NCBI GenBank assembly: GCA_033439795.1
Contig: JAUTDP010000011.1
Span: 248,001 to 312,000 of the forward strand
Origin: Sordaria brevicollis
Lineage: Eukaryota > Ascomycota > Sordariomycetes > Sordariales > Sordariaceae
Length of the DNA: 64,000 bases
Direction: 5' to 3'
Positions 36,601 to 48,659 of this stretch are shown piece by piece (positions within the stretch are counted from its first letter, which is position 1; each line of letters starts with the position of its first letter). The notes beneath the pieces are model-generated. The model saw only the letters and a list, made by a program, of their open reading frames with translations, did not search any database and was not told the origin of the DNA. The position numbers and the translations under genes are program-made.

Positions 36601-36738
36601 GAAGATTAATTTGGGAGGTATTGTAAAAATAATAAAAATCGTTAATAATAATAGTAATAATGGTTTATTTACGTTGTAGATTGAAAACGCGGTTGTTTCT
36701 ATATAGAAATAATGAAAAACGAAGAAGATTTACAATTT

Positions 36739-36818
36739 TTACGAAGTTGTATTGTTGTGTGTGTGCGCGCACACACCCCCTCCCGCTAAGACTGCACAGG
36801 CGCTTGAGTCCGGGAACG
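36739..36818 (-). repeat. Right terminal inverted repeat
   Basis: Reverse complement of 32398-32477 with three transition differences. The GC-rich outer part and the GTGTGCGCGCACAC palindrome are preserved. Confidence 0.85.
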
Positions 36819-36845
36819 GGTTACGGATCTCGAAGGAAGATGCCG

Positions 36846-36850
36846 CTATC
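36846..36850 (+). repeat. Target-site duplication, left copy (CTATC)
   Basis: CTATC directly precedes the left LTR and is repeated at 42556-42560 directly after the right LTR. Five base pairs is the usual duplication for LTR retrotransposons. Confidence 0.88.
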
Positions 36851-37036
36851 TATTAGATTGCACAGCTAAATTGAAGGTGGAGATGTATGTATATTATATA
36901 CTCTAGAGCCCTCTGTAAAAGGGTCTAGGGATACCAAAATAATAAAAAAACTCTATAATTAAATAGGTAATTAGGAAGCTAATCCTCTTATAGAGATACC
37001 TCCTAATTGGCTAGATATAGCCTACCCATTCTAATA
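36851..37036 (-). repeat. Copia LTR (left; 3' LTR relative to transcription)
   Basis: 186 bp, RIP-mutated along its whole length (terminal TG now TA, terminal CA now TA). Same length as the other LTR. Confidence 0.88.
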
Positions 37037-38139
37037 TACCCCCCTAACTACAGCCCTAATAGGGCAAAACTGCTAAATTACTTTAAATATATAATTTTTA
37101 AAATTATTTATATTATATTACTATTTTTAGGTTTATTTCCTTATTAATATTATTAAAATCTACGTAATTTATCCCCTTATCCTTCCTTTATTCCTTTATC
37201 CCTTTTACTAAAATTATTCCTAATATCTTAATAAATTTCTAATACTTCTTAATTATAAATACTTTAATTAGACCGTTTATAAATATTTTAAATATTTTTA
37301 AATATTTGAAATTAATTTTATTAGCGGTTATTTCCTATTTTAATTAATGCCTATAAATATTAATATATTTAAGGTTTATATATAGTTTTAAAATTTCTAT
37401 AATTAGTATTTTAATAGTCTATTTATTATTATAATCGATTATTAGGATTTTATTTTCTAATTTTATTATAAATCCCCTAATGAATTTTATTATCTAGATT
37501 GCCTCCTTTATTATTAAACTTATAATTAGGAGCTCTACTTTTATAATTAATATAATAACCGTTATTTATTTAATTATGCCCTAATAAATAAATTTATTAA
37601 AGAGCTTTATAATAAAGCTTTAAGAACTTTTATAATTAAAAGTATTATTAATAAATAAAGCGTTAAAGGCAATTTCCAAAATATTATTACTACCGAAGTA
37701 TAAAACTAGATTTAAGGTTCCGTATAAGTAATAAATAGCTTTATTTATTGCTTTATAATAATTTAAATTAGGGTTATAAATATATTTAAAGAATTTATTA
37801 ACTATAAAAGTAATATTTAGTTTAATAATAATTATAATATAGAGAATAAACCCTATTTTAATTTAATAGAGGTATATAGAATTATTTAAAGTTTTACCCT
37901 CGAAAAGTACGAATTCGATATTTAATATAAGGATATTTATTAAGATTTAGAAGCCTATTAGTTTATAAATCTTTTCGATATACGACCGTTAAAATAATTA
38001 AATTTTACTTTATATACAATTGCGAATAATCTCGATCCTTAAAAATTATTAAAGTTTATTACCCCCCGTTATATAATATTATTAATTAAAAGCGTTTATA
38101 TAAACTTTAATTTTAACCTCTTTATTTAAATAATATATA

Positions 38140-40100
38140 AATATAATATTATCGATATAATAGAATACGAAGATACCTTTATTAATTAGGATGTATAATT
38201 TTTTAAAGAGTAATTAAAAATTTAAAGCGGCGAATATCATTATAAAATTTCGTTATTAAAAGAGTAGGGAGCGGCGTAGCCTATAAAAGGCCTTAAGGAT
38301 TTTAAAAAGCTTACCCGGAATTTCGTAACTTAGAGGGAAGTGTATATAAATATCCTTATTTATATTTATATTAACGAAGGTATTAATTATATTATATTAG
38401 ATAAATTCTAAATTAAAATATATAGTAATAAAAATAATTAATTTAAAAGAGTATTTAACGAGGGTAAAAATATACGTTTCTTAATTTACGTATTTTATTT
38501 ATTAATCGCTACGTATAATGAATTTTACTTTAACCTTATTAAATCTCCTATTCTTAAAGAATTTATACGTATATATTTATATATAATTGAATACTTATTT
38601 CCTACGTACCTTTAATTTTCTAACGTTAATAATAACTTAGGTTTTTATCTCTTTATAATTATTAAGGTAAATTTATTCAATTTATTTAAATAATTAATTA
38701 AAAATATAAATATTAAGTAATTTATAGTTTTTAGGAAGAGGTAATAATTTTAATTAATAAATACGATTTATTTTATTTGCGGAAATAAAATTATCGAATT
38801 CTTCTTTAATAATAATTTTATTATTACATTATAACCTTTCGAATTTTATTTTAGTAATTAATTTACTATTAAAGACTATTTTAAATTAATAGAGACGGCC
38901 GGTATTAAAAATTACTATTTAAAGAGTAAAATTACAGTATATTTCCTTTTTTATACGTTTATTTATATAGAAGGATATAGAAAAGAATATAAGTATAGGG
39001 CTATCTTTAGGAATTTCTAAAAGTAATAAATAATTAGTATTATTTAGGATAAAATCGATAAATATTAAATTTCTAAAGGAGGATATAGTATTAAAGAACT
39101 CTATAGGAGTAAAAGCTTCGTTAAATATTTACGGAAATAGAGAATCCTCTTTTAATTTTAATAGAGAATTAAGTATTTTAATAATTTTAATATCCTCCTA
39201 ATACTTAAAAGAGAAATCTTCGATTAATAAATCTATAGCAGGTATTTAATTATAACTTTAGAATAATTTTACGAATTTATTTAAAGAAATCTTCAAAGAT
39301 TAGGCTTTAATAGGAATTTCCCTTAAGAATATAATATCTTTATTAAAAAGTACGTCGTATATATAAATTATCGTATTAATAATCGAATTTTAAATATAAT
39401 AAATTAATAATATTATATATTTAATAAAATAACCGATTTATATTTTAGGGTTGAATTTCTAGCGGCGTTATTCCTTCTTTTAAGCGGTAGGAATTATAGT
39501 ATATACTTTATAATTATAAATTTGTAAATAAAAAATATTTAGGCGCCGTAAAAATAAATTATTATTTCGTTAAGCGATAAAAGTATAAAAGCGTTCGTAT
39601 AGGGAGAATTAATTATAAAGAAGTTTTAGGGATTTATTTACTAAGTAGACAACTATAATTATAATATTTAATTATAAATTTATAGTAAAATAAATATTCT
39701 TTTATATTATACTAATCCTTTCTTTAATTATACTCCTTAAGCGCTCGGCGCTACTATTTTATATTTAAATATAAGGGGCCGAAGGCTCTATAACTATACC
39801 GTTTAGCGTAAATAGCTTTTATATTATATAGGACCTATTAATTTCGTTATTATATTCGATAACTTTAATAATAATACTATAGTATTTCTTAAAGATATTG
39901 AATAAATTATTAAAGAAATCGGCAATTATTTCGGTACGTCGATTAAATATATAATAATCTTAAATATAATTAATATATTTATAAGTAATTAATATAGCGT
40001 TAATATAGCCGCGGCGGCTTTCTATATAATCGAGGAAGTTAATAGCGAATTTCTTCCCCGGATTAAAACCGCGGTTTCGAAGTTTTCTATTAATTTAGCG
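38140..40100 (-). pseudogene. Copia pol relic: integrase and reverse transcriptase
   Basis: Minus-strand fragments are recognisable despite many stops. At about 40000-40090 GFNPGKKFAINFLDYIES matches the integrase core lead-in of copia polyproteins. At 38262-38330 KILKAFYRLRRSPLL matches the copia RT segment (usually ALYGLRRSPLLW). At 38140-38175 FVFYYIDNIIF corresponds to the RT active site, with its YVDD changed to YIDN by two G-to-A changes. The catalytic aspartate is therefore lost. Protease and gag could not be read reliably nearer 42 kb. Confidence 0.8.
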
Positions 40101-42369
40101 TTTAATTTTTAAAATTATATACGTATTATAATATATTATAAAAGGGCCCTTAAAACGTGCATTAATAATATTAAAGAAGTAGTCGAGGACTTAAAAATTT
40201 GGATAACCGAGGTAATAATACTAAATAATAACTTCTTTTTTATAGTATTTATAACTATTAATAAAATTAAAGCAGTTACGCCTAATATAAAAAGAGGTTC
40301 TAAAGATTTATTTAAGTAAGCGTTCGAAAATAATTTAATAATATAAAATTAAAAAATAATAAAAGAAAGAATCGTTTAAGGATTATAAATAATTAATAAA
40401 AGGTCGCTAATCTTAATAAAGACCGGTTTTTCGAAATAAATATAAAGAAATAAAATTAATTATAAAATTAAAGTAAAAGGTTATATTATAAAAACGAAGG
40501 GTATACGGGCTAGAAGTATTATTAATTAAAATATTAACGTTATTATATCCTTTAATAAAAATACGTAAGTTTTTAACCTATAAACTATCGTTATAAAGAG
40601 CGTAACGAAAATTAATAAAACGAATAATTTAATTAAAGATATATAAAAAACTCTTTGAATCGAAGATTACGCAATTTTTAAAAGGGTATAAATTTACGCG
40701 CTTATTTCCTACTTAGAAAACCGCCTAATATACAGCTATTATATAAACCGGTATTATTAGTAAATTTTTACTAGAGAATTAAATAGAGCGGTTATTATTA
40801 ATAAAAGTATTATTAAAATTAAAATTTAAAATTTAAATAATTTCTTATTATAATTTATTAATTTCTTTCTTAAAGTCCTTATTATCGAATAGGTTTTTAA
40901 TAATTTTAACTTTAATTTAAAGAATAGGCTTCTATTTAAAGTTAATAACCTTCTCTAAAAATAAATATTAATAGTATTTAATAATATAAATACCTTATTA
41001 ATATATTTTATAGCGAATTCTTAGGGTTTTTACTATAAGATTAGTAAATAGGGTTAGAAGGGCGGCCTTTCGATTTAATACGCCTCTACGTATTCTAAAA
41101 GTATTATACCTTCTCTTCTAGGACGTATTATTATTATTAATATATTAAAAAGTATAAATAAAATTCTAACCTATTTAAATAAAATTTTAATTATTAGTTA
41201 AAACCCTATTAGGAAAAGCATCCTTACCCTTAATATCGCTATCTTACGAACCTCTAAAGGTTAATCCTATATTAAACGTATTTTTATAACCTTTTAATAA
41301 TAAAGCCGTAATAAAGGGGCATTTATATAATATTTTAAAGTAGAAATATTTAGATATAAGGCGGAAATTTAAAATATTAGCGTACGCCTCTTCCTCGAAT
41401 TTTTTAATAATAATATAAATTTAAAGGGGTTTAATAACCTATAAAATATTATAAATATCTTAAAATTAAATTATAACCGATATAATTTTAAGGACTTTAT
41501 ACTTCCGGGAATTAATTATAACGGTTTCCTAATTATTAATTTAAATTTAAAAACCGCTATTATATTTATAAGGTTCGTTTAATAAAAATTTTATATAATT
41601 ATAATATTTTTAATATATTTTAAATAAAGAATATTCTTCGTAATAGAGTATAATATCTTTAAAATTAGCGTATTATTATAAAATTATATAGGTATCGTTT
41701 ATATAATTAGAGCGTAAAGCCTTTAAAACGGTAGTTTATATATAATTTCGAATTAAAATATCGTTTTTAATAAAATTTTTATAATTTTTAAAACGTTAGG
41801 CGTAATTAATTTTATTAGAATTATAATTTTATTTAATTATAATAGTGAGGTTAGAAGTTAAAATACTAATTTCTTCTTTTTAAATTTCTTTATTTTTATT
41901 AATAATTTCGAAATTAGAAGTTTAGGTTATAATTAGGGCGGTATTGCGAATTATAGCCTATTCGGTAATAAAATTATTTCCTAAAATCGGAATATATATA
42001 ATAATTTTATTAACGAATTTAATAAATACTTCGCGGGTAATATTAATACGACGAAGGGAATTAACTTTAAATTTATAATTTTCAAACTTAATTTCGAGGG
42101 GTTTAGTAATTTCTTTATCCTTTTTAAATAGGTAGGATTTAAACTTAAAGCCCTAAATAAAGCCGAATAATTCTTTATTCTAATCCTTAAAATTAAATCT
42201 TACGTTTAAAATCGTTTTATTATTAATAAATATAATTATAGCCGTAAGGGTAATATAAGTATTGTTAATAGAGGATATAGTAGATTGAAGAATAAGGTTA
42301 ATCGTTATAAATAAAGAATTTATACTTCTAAATATAGCGTAAACGTAAGGCGCGAATTAGATTATTAAT

Positions 42370-42555
42370 TGTTAAATTGTATAGTTAAATTAAAGGTGGA
42401 AATGTGTGTATATTATATATTTTAGAGCCCTCTATAAGAGGGTTTAGGGATGCTAGAGTAATAAGAAAACTCTGTAGTTAGATAGGTGGCTGGGAGGCTA
42501 GTCCTCTTGTGGAGATACCTCCTGATTGGCCAGATATGGCCTGCCCATTCTGACA
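42370..42555 (-). repeat. Copia LTR (right; 5' LTR relative to transcription), half RIP-mutated
   Basis: 186 bp. The inner (left) part is AT-shifted; from about 42430 outward the sequence is essentially unmutated and ends TTCTGACA. The RIP boundary therefore falls inside the repeat. Confidence 0.88.
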
Positions 42556-42560
42556 CTATC
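42556..42560 (+). repeat. Target-site duplication, right copy (CTATC)
   Basis: Second copy of the 5-bp duplication flanking the copia insertion. Confidence 0.88.
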
Positions 42561-45500
42561 CCAATGCCGCTGCAAGGCACGGACCCTCTTGATCAAGATC
42601 CGCCGAGGGAAGCTGCGTCTGTCCGTTCTGTCAAGGGCCGACTACGGACCTCAAATTGCCTCTCTGTCACTGGCCTGCGCGGGTCGCCCTTTTTCCGTAT
42701 GCCGAAAGAGTCCAGTCCTGTCCAATGTCTGTCTCTCTGTCTCCAATGTCTCGAACTCATCAAATCCAGTCTCTCCCTGTCCGCCTTTTTATCGGCCCTT
42801 AAAACTCATAAATCATCCCGCCATCGTTCAACGGCCTGCACGACATCGAGATTCAGCTCTGTACTGATTTCCCTTACTTTGGTCGTTTTAGACCATCGAT
42901 ATCCGGCTATCACAGGTGACCGTCGTCATCATGGTGATAGACTTGACCAGACCACGGTGAGAGAAGCTGACCTCGATCATGGAAATCCGGATGCTTCATT
43001 TTTTGAGATCTACCGCTTACATACCCTCCGTCTCTCAGCCACACCGCGAGCCCAGTGTTTGCTCACCTTCACAAACACAGTCGGCCAAGCTACACTTCGG
43101 AGGTCACTCACGTACTTCTTGTTTCGCAGTCGCCAACCTGACCAACCTCAGCCCCTTGTCACCAACACTCGACCCGTATTCCCATCACTCACTCACCTCT
43201 CACTCTCACGGTGTGCCCCTCTCTCGCACACGCTCTCACACCCACACCCACCTCACGCAGGGGCCGAGGTCCCGAGGTGGCTTCCTCATGGCAGAAAGGC
43301 TACAACCTGTATACGAACATGGAAAATGCCATGCTTGCCTGGCTAATGGTTCGATTTTTGACATCAGAAGGCGGTATGTTTATTGTCTCTCAACCACGAT
43401 TGGGCCGCGGCCCTTGCACCCATCTCAACAGCAGGGGGCACCACTATGTAAGTCAGAACCCCCTTTCTGTTCCATCCTGGTTCCTGCATCAAGCAAAACC
43501 CTGAGATATCTGAGGGTATTTCCAGTCTTCGCGGGTTTCTGCTCGGCTTGTTCCGTGGCCGTCGAGGTTCGCGTCGGACAAGAGAGCAACTTCTTTGAAA
43601 AGAGTTTGGTCGCAGATCATCCAACCGGCTCATCTCTCGCCGTCCGTGCAACTCGAATATTGATTTGACAGTCTCATCACCAGATAGAACCCGCTAGTGG
43701 ATATTCTCCTCTTCAGAGTGTGCCGCCTAGCCTACCTCTCCGGCCATCTGACTGGTCGGCCTTCAGCAAGGCAGAGCTCACCTCCACAGACGGAAACGGC
43801 GATGCACATGTTCCCGCCAGATGCGAACTGCTGCAGTGACACTCCGTTGGTAGCCGCTCATGGCAAACACCCCGGCGCAGGAACATCTCCTAATCGGTCT
43901 TCCTACACACCATCTTGCTCAGCAGGCAGCCTCATGCCGTCGCAGGTTGACGATACCTGGTATAACCAGAGGTACATATACGAAATACTTGGCATCACAC
44001 GGAGGTCCTGTGGTCGGAGCGTCACCGAGTTGGGAAATACCGCTGATTGCTTTGTTTACGCACGGCAAAATCAGCCCGACCAGACGAGTGTCCAGACCTT
44101 GTGGGTTGGAGTATCAGCGAAAAAGACACCTCGCTGAAAGCCTCAACGAATGCCAGAAAATGAGGGTTTGCCGCGTCGACAGTGCAATGGCAGTTTTGCC
44201 TTGGATGGGCGGACCAGACTGGAGACGGCATGGTGGTGTTCAGATGACATATAAGCCACTTTCAGACCGCCTCCAGGCTCTTCTTTATGAGGCTCCACAA
44301 GTGTGTTACACGAATCTCGTGCCCCCAGCGAGGCGAGATCCAACTTTGGGAACCGTCAAATGCGGTACGGGGGTGTTTGGCATGTGTACGCGGTATTCGT
44401 GCTCCAATGACTGGTGTAACATTGTTGAGGCTTCGGATGCGTACCTGCTTCCGTCAGAAAGGGTGCATGTAGCATGGTACTGCATCCGACGACGTCGAAG
44501 AAGTGCCCTGAATACAGCAGTTCCTGCATGATGCAGACGACACCGACGACGACGACGTACATCATTACCAGGGACCTTGTCTGGAATTACCCTTGGAGAC
44601 TCGGATTTTTTTGTACCCTTCGACTATTTTGGGGGCCATTTGGTGCAAAACCGTTGGTGTTGGCGTCTCAAGTGAGCAGCAACATCAGCATGTTTGACGC
44701 CTACGAAAATAGGTCTCCTAGTATCCTGCACTGGACCCCCTTGTCGACTGTCGAGGAAGTCTGTCACCCCTCCGGACGCTCACCGGATCTGGTCCAGGAT
44801 GCGTAAAAGTAGCAGCTCTGCCCAGGACTCGAAAAGGCGGACATGACGTGCTACAGCATCAAAGTCCCTCATTTTTATTTCTGCTTCGTCTTCGTCCTCT
44901 TTCTTGGACCAACCCAACACACGCGCGTCTAGTCCCCCCGCAGTCCCCTGTTTGACCAGGTTCGTAACCAATAACCCCCCCGCAGCCGCGATGTTTGCTT
45001 CCACTCCCACCCCAACCGAGCAACAAAACCACCCTGGTAGTTCACCAAGACCCTGTTACCACCATCTTCTCTTAGGTGTATCTCCGCTGCTCTTTCTCCT
45101 CAGTTCCCATCTCTCATTTGCTGCCATCAGAAAAACAGGTTCTGAATGGAATTTATCACGGGCTTCGGGACCGAGTACACGGGGATCCATGCTCGATAAT
45201 GACGCTCTTGAATGTCAGTGGTGCAAAGCAACTTGATTTCAGTTTCTCGCTAACAAGACCCTGAGGCAAGCTTACGACTTCCTAGTTTGTCATGTTGTTT
45301 CGCTTAATTTTCCTTCATCTTTTCACACAAGCGAACACCCTATCATTTACCCCGTCTATCACCCAATAAGGACTTTGCTTGCCTTTAGTTCGATTTATCT
45401 GATCTTTCTCTTGCATGAATCCTACCTTCCATGCATACTTCTAGCTTTGGCGGCGCCCCTTCATCTCTTCCCCGGTGCTTTGAGTAATCTTTCTGATCAA

Positions 45501-47210
45501 TGTTTCCATCTCATGTCATTCGCACACCGAGTTTTCTCCACTGCAAGGTTGTGTGCGGCCGTAAGAACTCTTGGCTTTCCGTGTGTGTATGGATGCATCT
45601 ACATCACTGCGGACCGTTAGCCTACTCAAGGGTTGAGCGGCCGCCTTCCAAGGTTCCTAGCTCACAAGGCTTGCCGGGATAGCACGCCACTCGCACCACA
45701 GACGGGAAAGTTCTAAGAGATTTTCTCTGGAACTTGCCGCAAAGGGTAGCAAGTCGGTACAGCAGGGAATGAAGGCAATGACTATTGGAAATGCCTTACC
45801 TCGTTCACGAGCTGATACTGACGAGCTGAGGGCCTGATGAACAAAAGATGGACAAAGAGTCGAGAAGGCTGGCACGTCAGAGTGACTATGGTGGAGGCAA
45901 GTCAATGGAGGGGTATATTTGGAGAGGAGGATGACCTGCCCACCCACGTGCCCGCCAGCCTAACCGTACTCGGTATGATAAGTATATCACATCGAAGAGG
46001 CGCTAAGGATCCTAGTGAAGGCATTGGCGCGCTGAAGGCGTATGTCCGTCCCTTCTTTGCGCCCTCAACAACTTCTCGCCTCACCGTAACCGAACCAATA
46101 AGTACCCTTTCGGACCTCGAAAGCCACAGGCAGCCCAAAGTCCAAGGCTAGACCGTTCACGGCTTGAAGGAATGGTGGATGGGTAGGGGCCGCGATGGCC
46201 TCACCTGGAACCTGGTAAATCCCAGAGGGACAATGACCACCATGAGGCTGTGAAAGTCTATCGCGGGGCAGTGATGCGCCAGGAGTTGGCAACTGGTAAG
46301 TGGTATGTGATGTGAGATGTGACGGGTCAGTCATGGCTGAAGGCTGAGAGTTACGGAATTGGTACTAAAGAGAGAAGATCGAAAGACGATGATGAGGCCG
46401 TTGGCCTGGTCGGTCCCGGCTGTTGCTCCGGTTCCACGACCACGTGCGCAGGATCGAGAAGCGAGCGCCATCATGTTCGTTAGAGGCACTAACAAAGCGA
46501 GGGAAGGTACAGCCTCGAGCCTTACCGCTACGTGGAAGACGAGAATGGCAGTTTTAAGGGAAGGAACGTTCGCGGCGCAGAACGTTAGCTGGACTGCGTG
46601 GTGTTATTTTTGTGCGACGGCCGATGACTCGCCTAGCTGTACCTAAGCGAGCATTTAACGGTGAGTGCGCTTTGTGTTGTGCTGTTGTCGTGTCGTGCAG
46701 CACCGGTCCCGGCGCCGGCTCCGGTGGGTTGGGACTTTAATGCCGGACTTGACGATATCCCTAGACGGATGCGGATTTTTTTGGTGTCGAGTGGTTTGAG
46801 AGAAGAAGGGATCTGTTCGTGGCTCAGGTGGCTGGCGAGGCTTCACGGCAAAAACCGTTTTTTCATGATTCTTCAGCAAGAGCAAGCAAACTAGAGTGTA
46901 CCCTTCATCTACCAGAAAACTGGCAAGCGATGACTAGCCAGACAGACCCTTGATTCTGATTTCACACTTTTTCATCAAAGTAAATACGAGCAAGCAATAC
47001 TGCGAACAAGTAATCATGAACAATGATGTCTACCTCCATGCTCCAAGAAAACACGACACAGAGAATTAATTGCCTGGCTTTGCAAAGCGCTAAAGGAAAA
47101 ACCCGAAAGTAAAGGGTATTCCGTTTTCTAGGATTTTAACAGCCATGGAAAAGCTAAAAACAAACCCTTTATTTGCGCAAGGCAAAGCGCGGAGGAGGCC
47201 CGGAGTACCA

Positions 47211-47325
47211 TACCTTAGCTACCTTAGCTACCTTGCCTACCTACCATACCTACCATACCTACCTTGCCTTACCAGGGGCCAGGGCAAGGGCAAGGGCAAG
47301 GGCAAGGACCAGGGCCAAGGGCAAG
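47211..47325 (+). repeat. Short tandem repeats: TACCTTAGC/CTACC units then GGGCAA units
   Basis: Consecutive TACCTTAGC and TACCATACC units (about 47213-47273) are followed by (AGGGCA)n at about 47280-47325. TACCTA-like repeats recur elsewhere in the window, for example near 26970 and 48410. Confidence 0.8.
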
Positions 47326-47670
47326 GATTAAAGGCTTCGGCCGTAAGGTTTCGACGCTAAGGCAAGCCATTACATGGGTGAGCAAGCCACATTTTTGTAA
47401 CCGAACCTAACCCAACCTTTTTTTTACTCCGTGAGGACTCTATGAAAGGACTGAGGGGGGGGGCAAGGGTTTTGATAGTGACAAGGATAAAGATAAAAAA
47501 GAGAATGGCAAGCTAGAGTTGATTGGGAAGTACATCTAGAGACTGGAAGTGTTGAATGATTGCTCATGACAAGACAGTTCAGTACCTACCTACTTTGGTT
47601 TCTTTCTCGTGAGGTAAATCTGTTTGGTATTTCCCCAGTGGACTGAATGACTGGATGAGACGACAATGAC

Positions 47671-47675
<5 letters not shown>

Positions 47676-47703
<28 letters not shown>
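47676..47703 (+). repeat. Poly(G) tract, 28 bases
   Basis: Uninterrupted G28 between ACATACC and ACGACAAG. It could fold as a G-quadruplex; its exact length is uncertain in any assembly. Confidence 0.93.
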
Positions 47704-48629
47704 ACGACAAGCAGGTTTGGTAAAATGTTGGTAACTTGATGACGGAGAAAGGCACGTTGAGGAGAAAAAGGGTACATAGATGTGGACTACCTACGTTACG
47801 TTGCTTGTTTTGGGTGGAAATCTGTTTAGTTGGTGGGAGGGCTTTGTGTTTATTGGGTGAAGTGAGATAGATGGGTTGATTTGGGAAAAATGTCTTGATG
47901 TTGAGGATTCTTTGATCAATGTTTGGTTTTGCTGTTTTTGGTGCTTAACGTTCGGTAATAGGTTTTGGTCCTGCTTAGTACAAGTAAGGAAGGTAGAGAG
48001 AGGTCACGGTATCTTCCACTCGATATCATTCGAGCAAGTCTTTGTGTGCTTCGCTTTCGAATGTTTTATTTTGTTCGAAAGAAAAGGACATAACGTCGAC
48101 TGATATAGATATAGCATGGGGAAGCTTGACTGTCTTATCACTCCCCAAATCATCTAAACCTTACCTATGTCATCAAATACTTCCATTACCAATCATCCCT
48201 AGAGGTACTTCTTTACCCGTCCCCTAGGTACGTTATCGTCCTCTGCGATCCCCAGATCTACGGATGGGTACCTGCATCTCAACCAAGATACCACCAATGA
48301 GCAAGCAAAATAGTGAGCGTGACAACTTCTAGAGGTAGGTACTTGGTCCTTCAACGTCAGCAGACCTTGCATGCCTCGAGTATCACCAGATACGGATATA
48401 CCGGGTTACTTAACCACCTACCTACATGCTTACCCGCAAGTCCCGCATGCGTAGCTACCTGCGTGACTATCTCCAAGCAACCCTTCCCGTCACGGCACGT
48501 TGCGGTTGGTTTATGGGCCGGGCCCCAAAAAGGATCTAATCTGACCAATGTAATATAGGGGTTAGAACAGAGACGTTCTTGTATGCAAAGTGTATGACAG
48601 ATGGGATCGAGTGTATGGTAGCGTATATT

Positions 48630-48659
48630 CCAGATGCCTGATGCCTGATGCCTGATGCC
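48630..48659 (+). repeat. 7-bp tandem repeat (TGATGCC)4
   Basis: Four consecutive copies of GATGCCT/GATGCCA in non-coding DNA. Confidence 0.85.

Larger units (their letters stand above)
32398..36818 (+). mobile_element. RIP-degraded DNA transposon with 80-bp terminal inverted repeats (Tc1/mariner-type transposase relic)
   Basis: The 80 bp at 32398-32477 recur inverted at 36739-36818 with only three differences, all transitions. Between them the DNA is AT-saturated with TA-rich, stop-filled frames, the RIP signature. A transposase relic is readable on the plus strand in the left quarter (see separate entry). At 4.4 kb the element is much longer than a simple Tc1/mariner unit (1.3-2 kb). The right 3 kb has no identified domain apart from a basic, Lys-rich minus-strand frame around 36170-36480. 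No target-site duplication is obvious next to the repeats. Confidence 0.8.
36851..42555 (-). mobile_element. RIP-degraded Ty1/copia LTR retrotransposon, 5.7 kb
   Basis: Two direct LTRs of exactly 186 bp (36851-37036 and 42370-42555) with TG...CA ends bound a 5.3-kb AT-saturated interior, flanked by a perfect CTATC duplication. Every difference between the LTRs is a C/T or G/A transition, so RIP rather than age explains them. Reading the minus strand, integrase lies upstream of reverse transcriptase, the copia order. It inserted 32 bp from the end of the inverted-repeat element; the host sequence runs from ...GCCGCTATC straight to CCAATGCCGC.... No intact frame remains. Confidence 0.9.

Noticed and set aside
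32398..42560. Centromere or telomere-proximal repeat
   Set aside because: The AT-rich block resolves into two delimited transposons with terminal repeats and host flanks; no telomeric TTAGGG arrays were seen.
42486..43346. 286-codon plus-strand frame
   Set aside because: It begins inside the copia LTR and runs into unrelated host DNA; no domain or splice signals. I do not support it as a gene.
43697..44531. Overlapping frames of 146 and 223 codons
   Set aside because: Two overlapping frames with neither showing codon bias or motifs; treated as chance.
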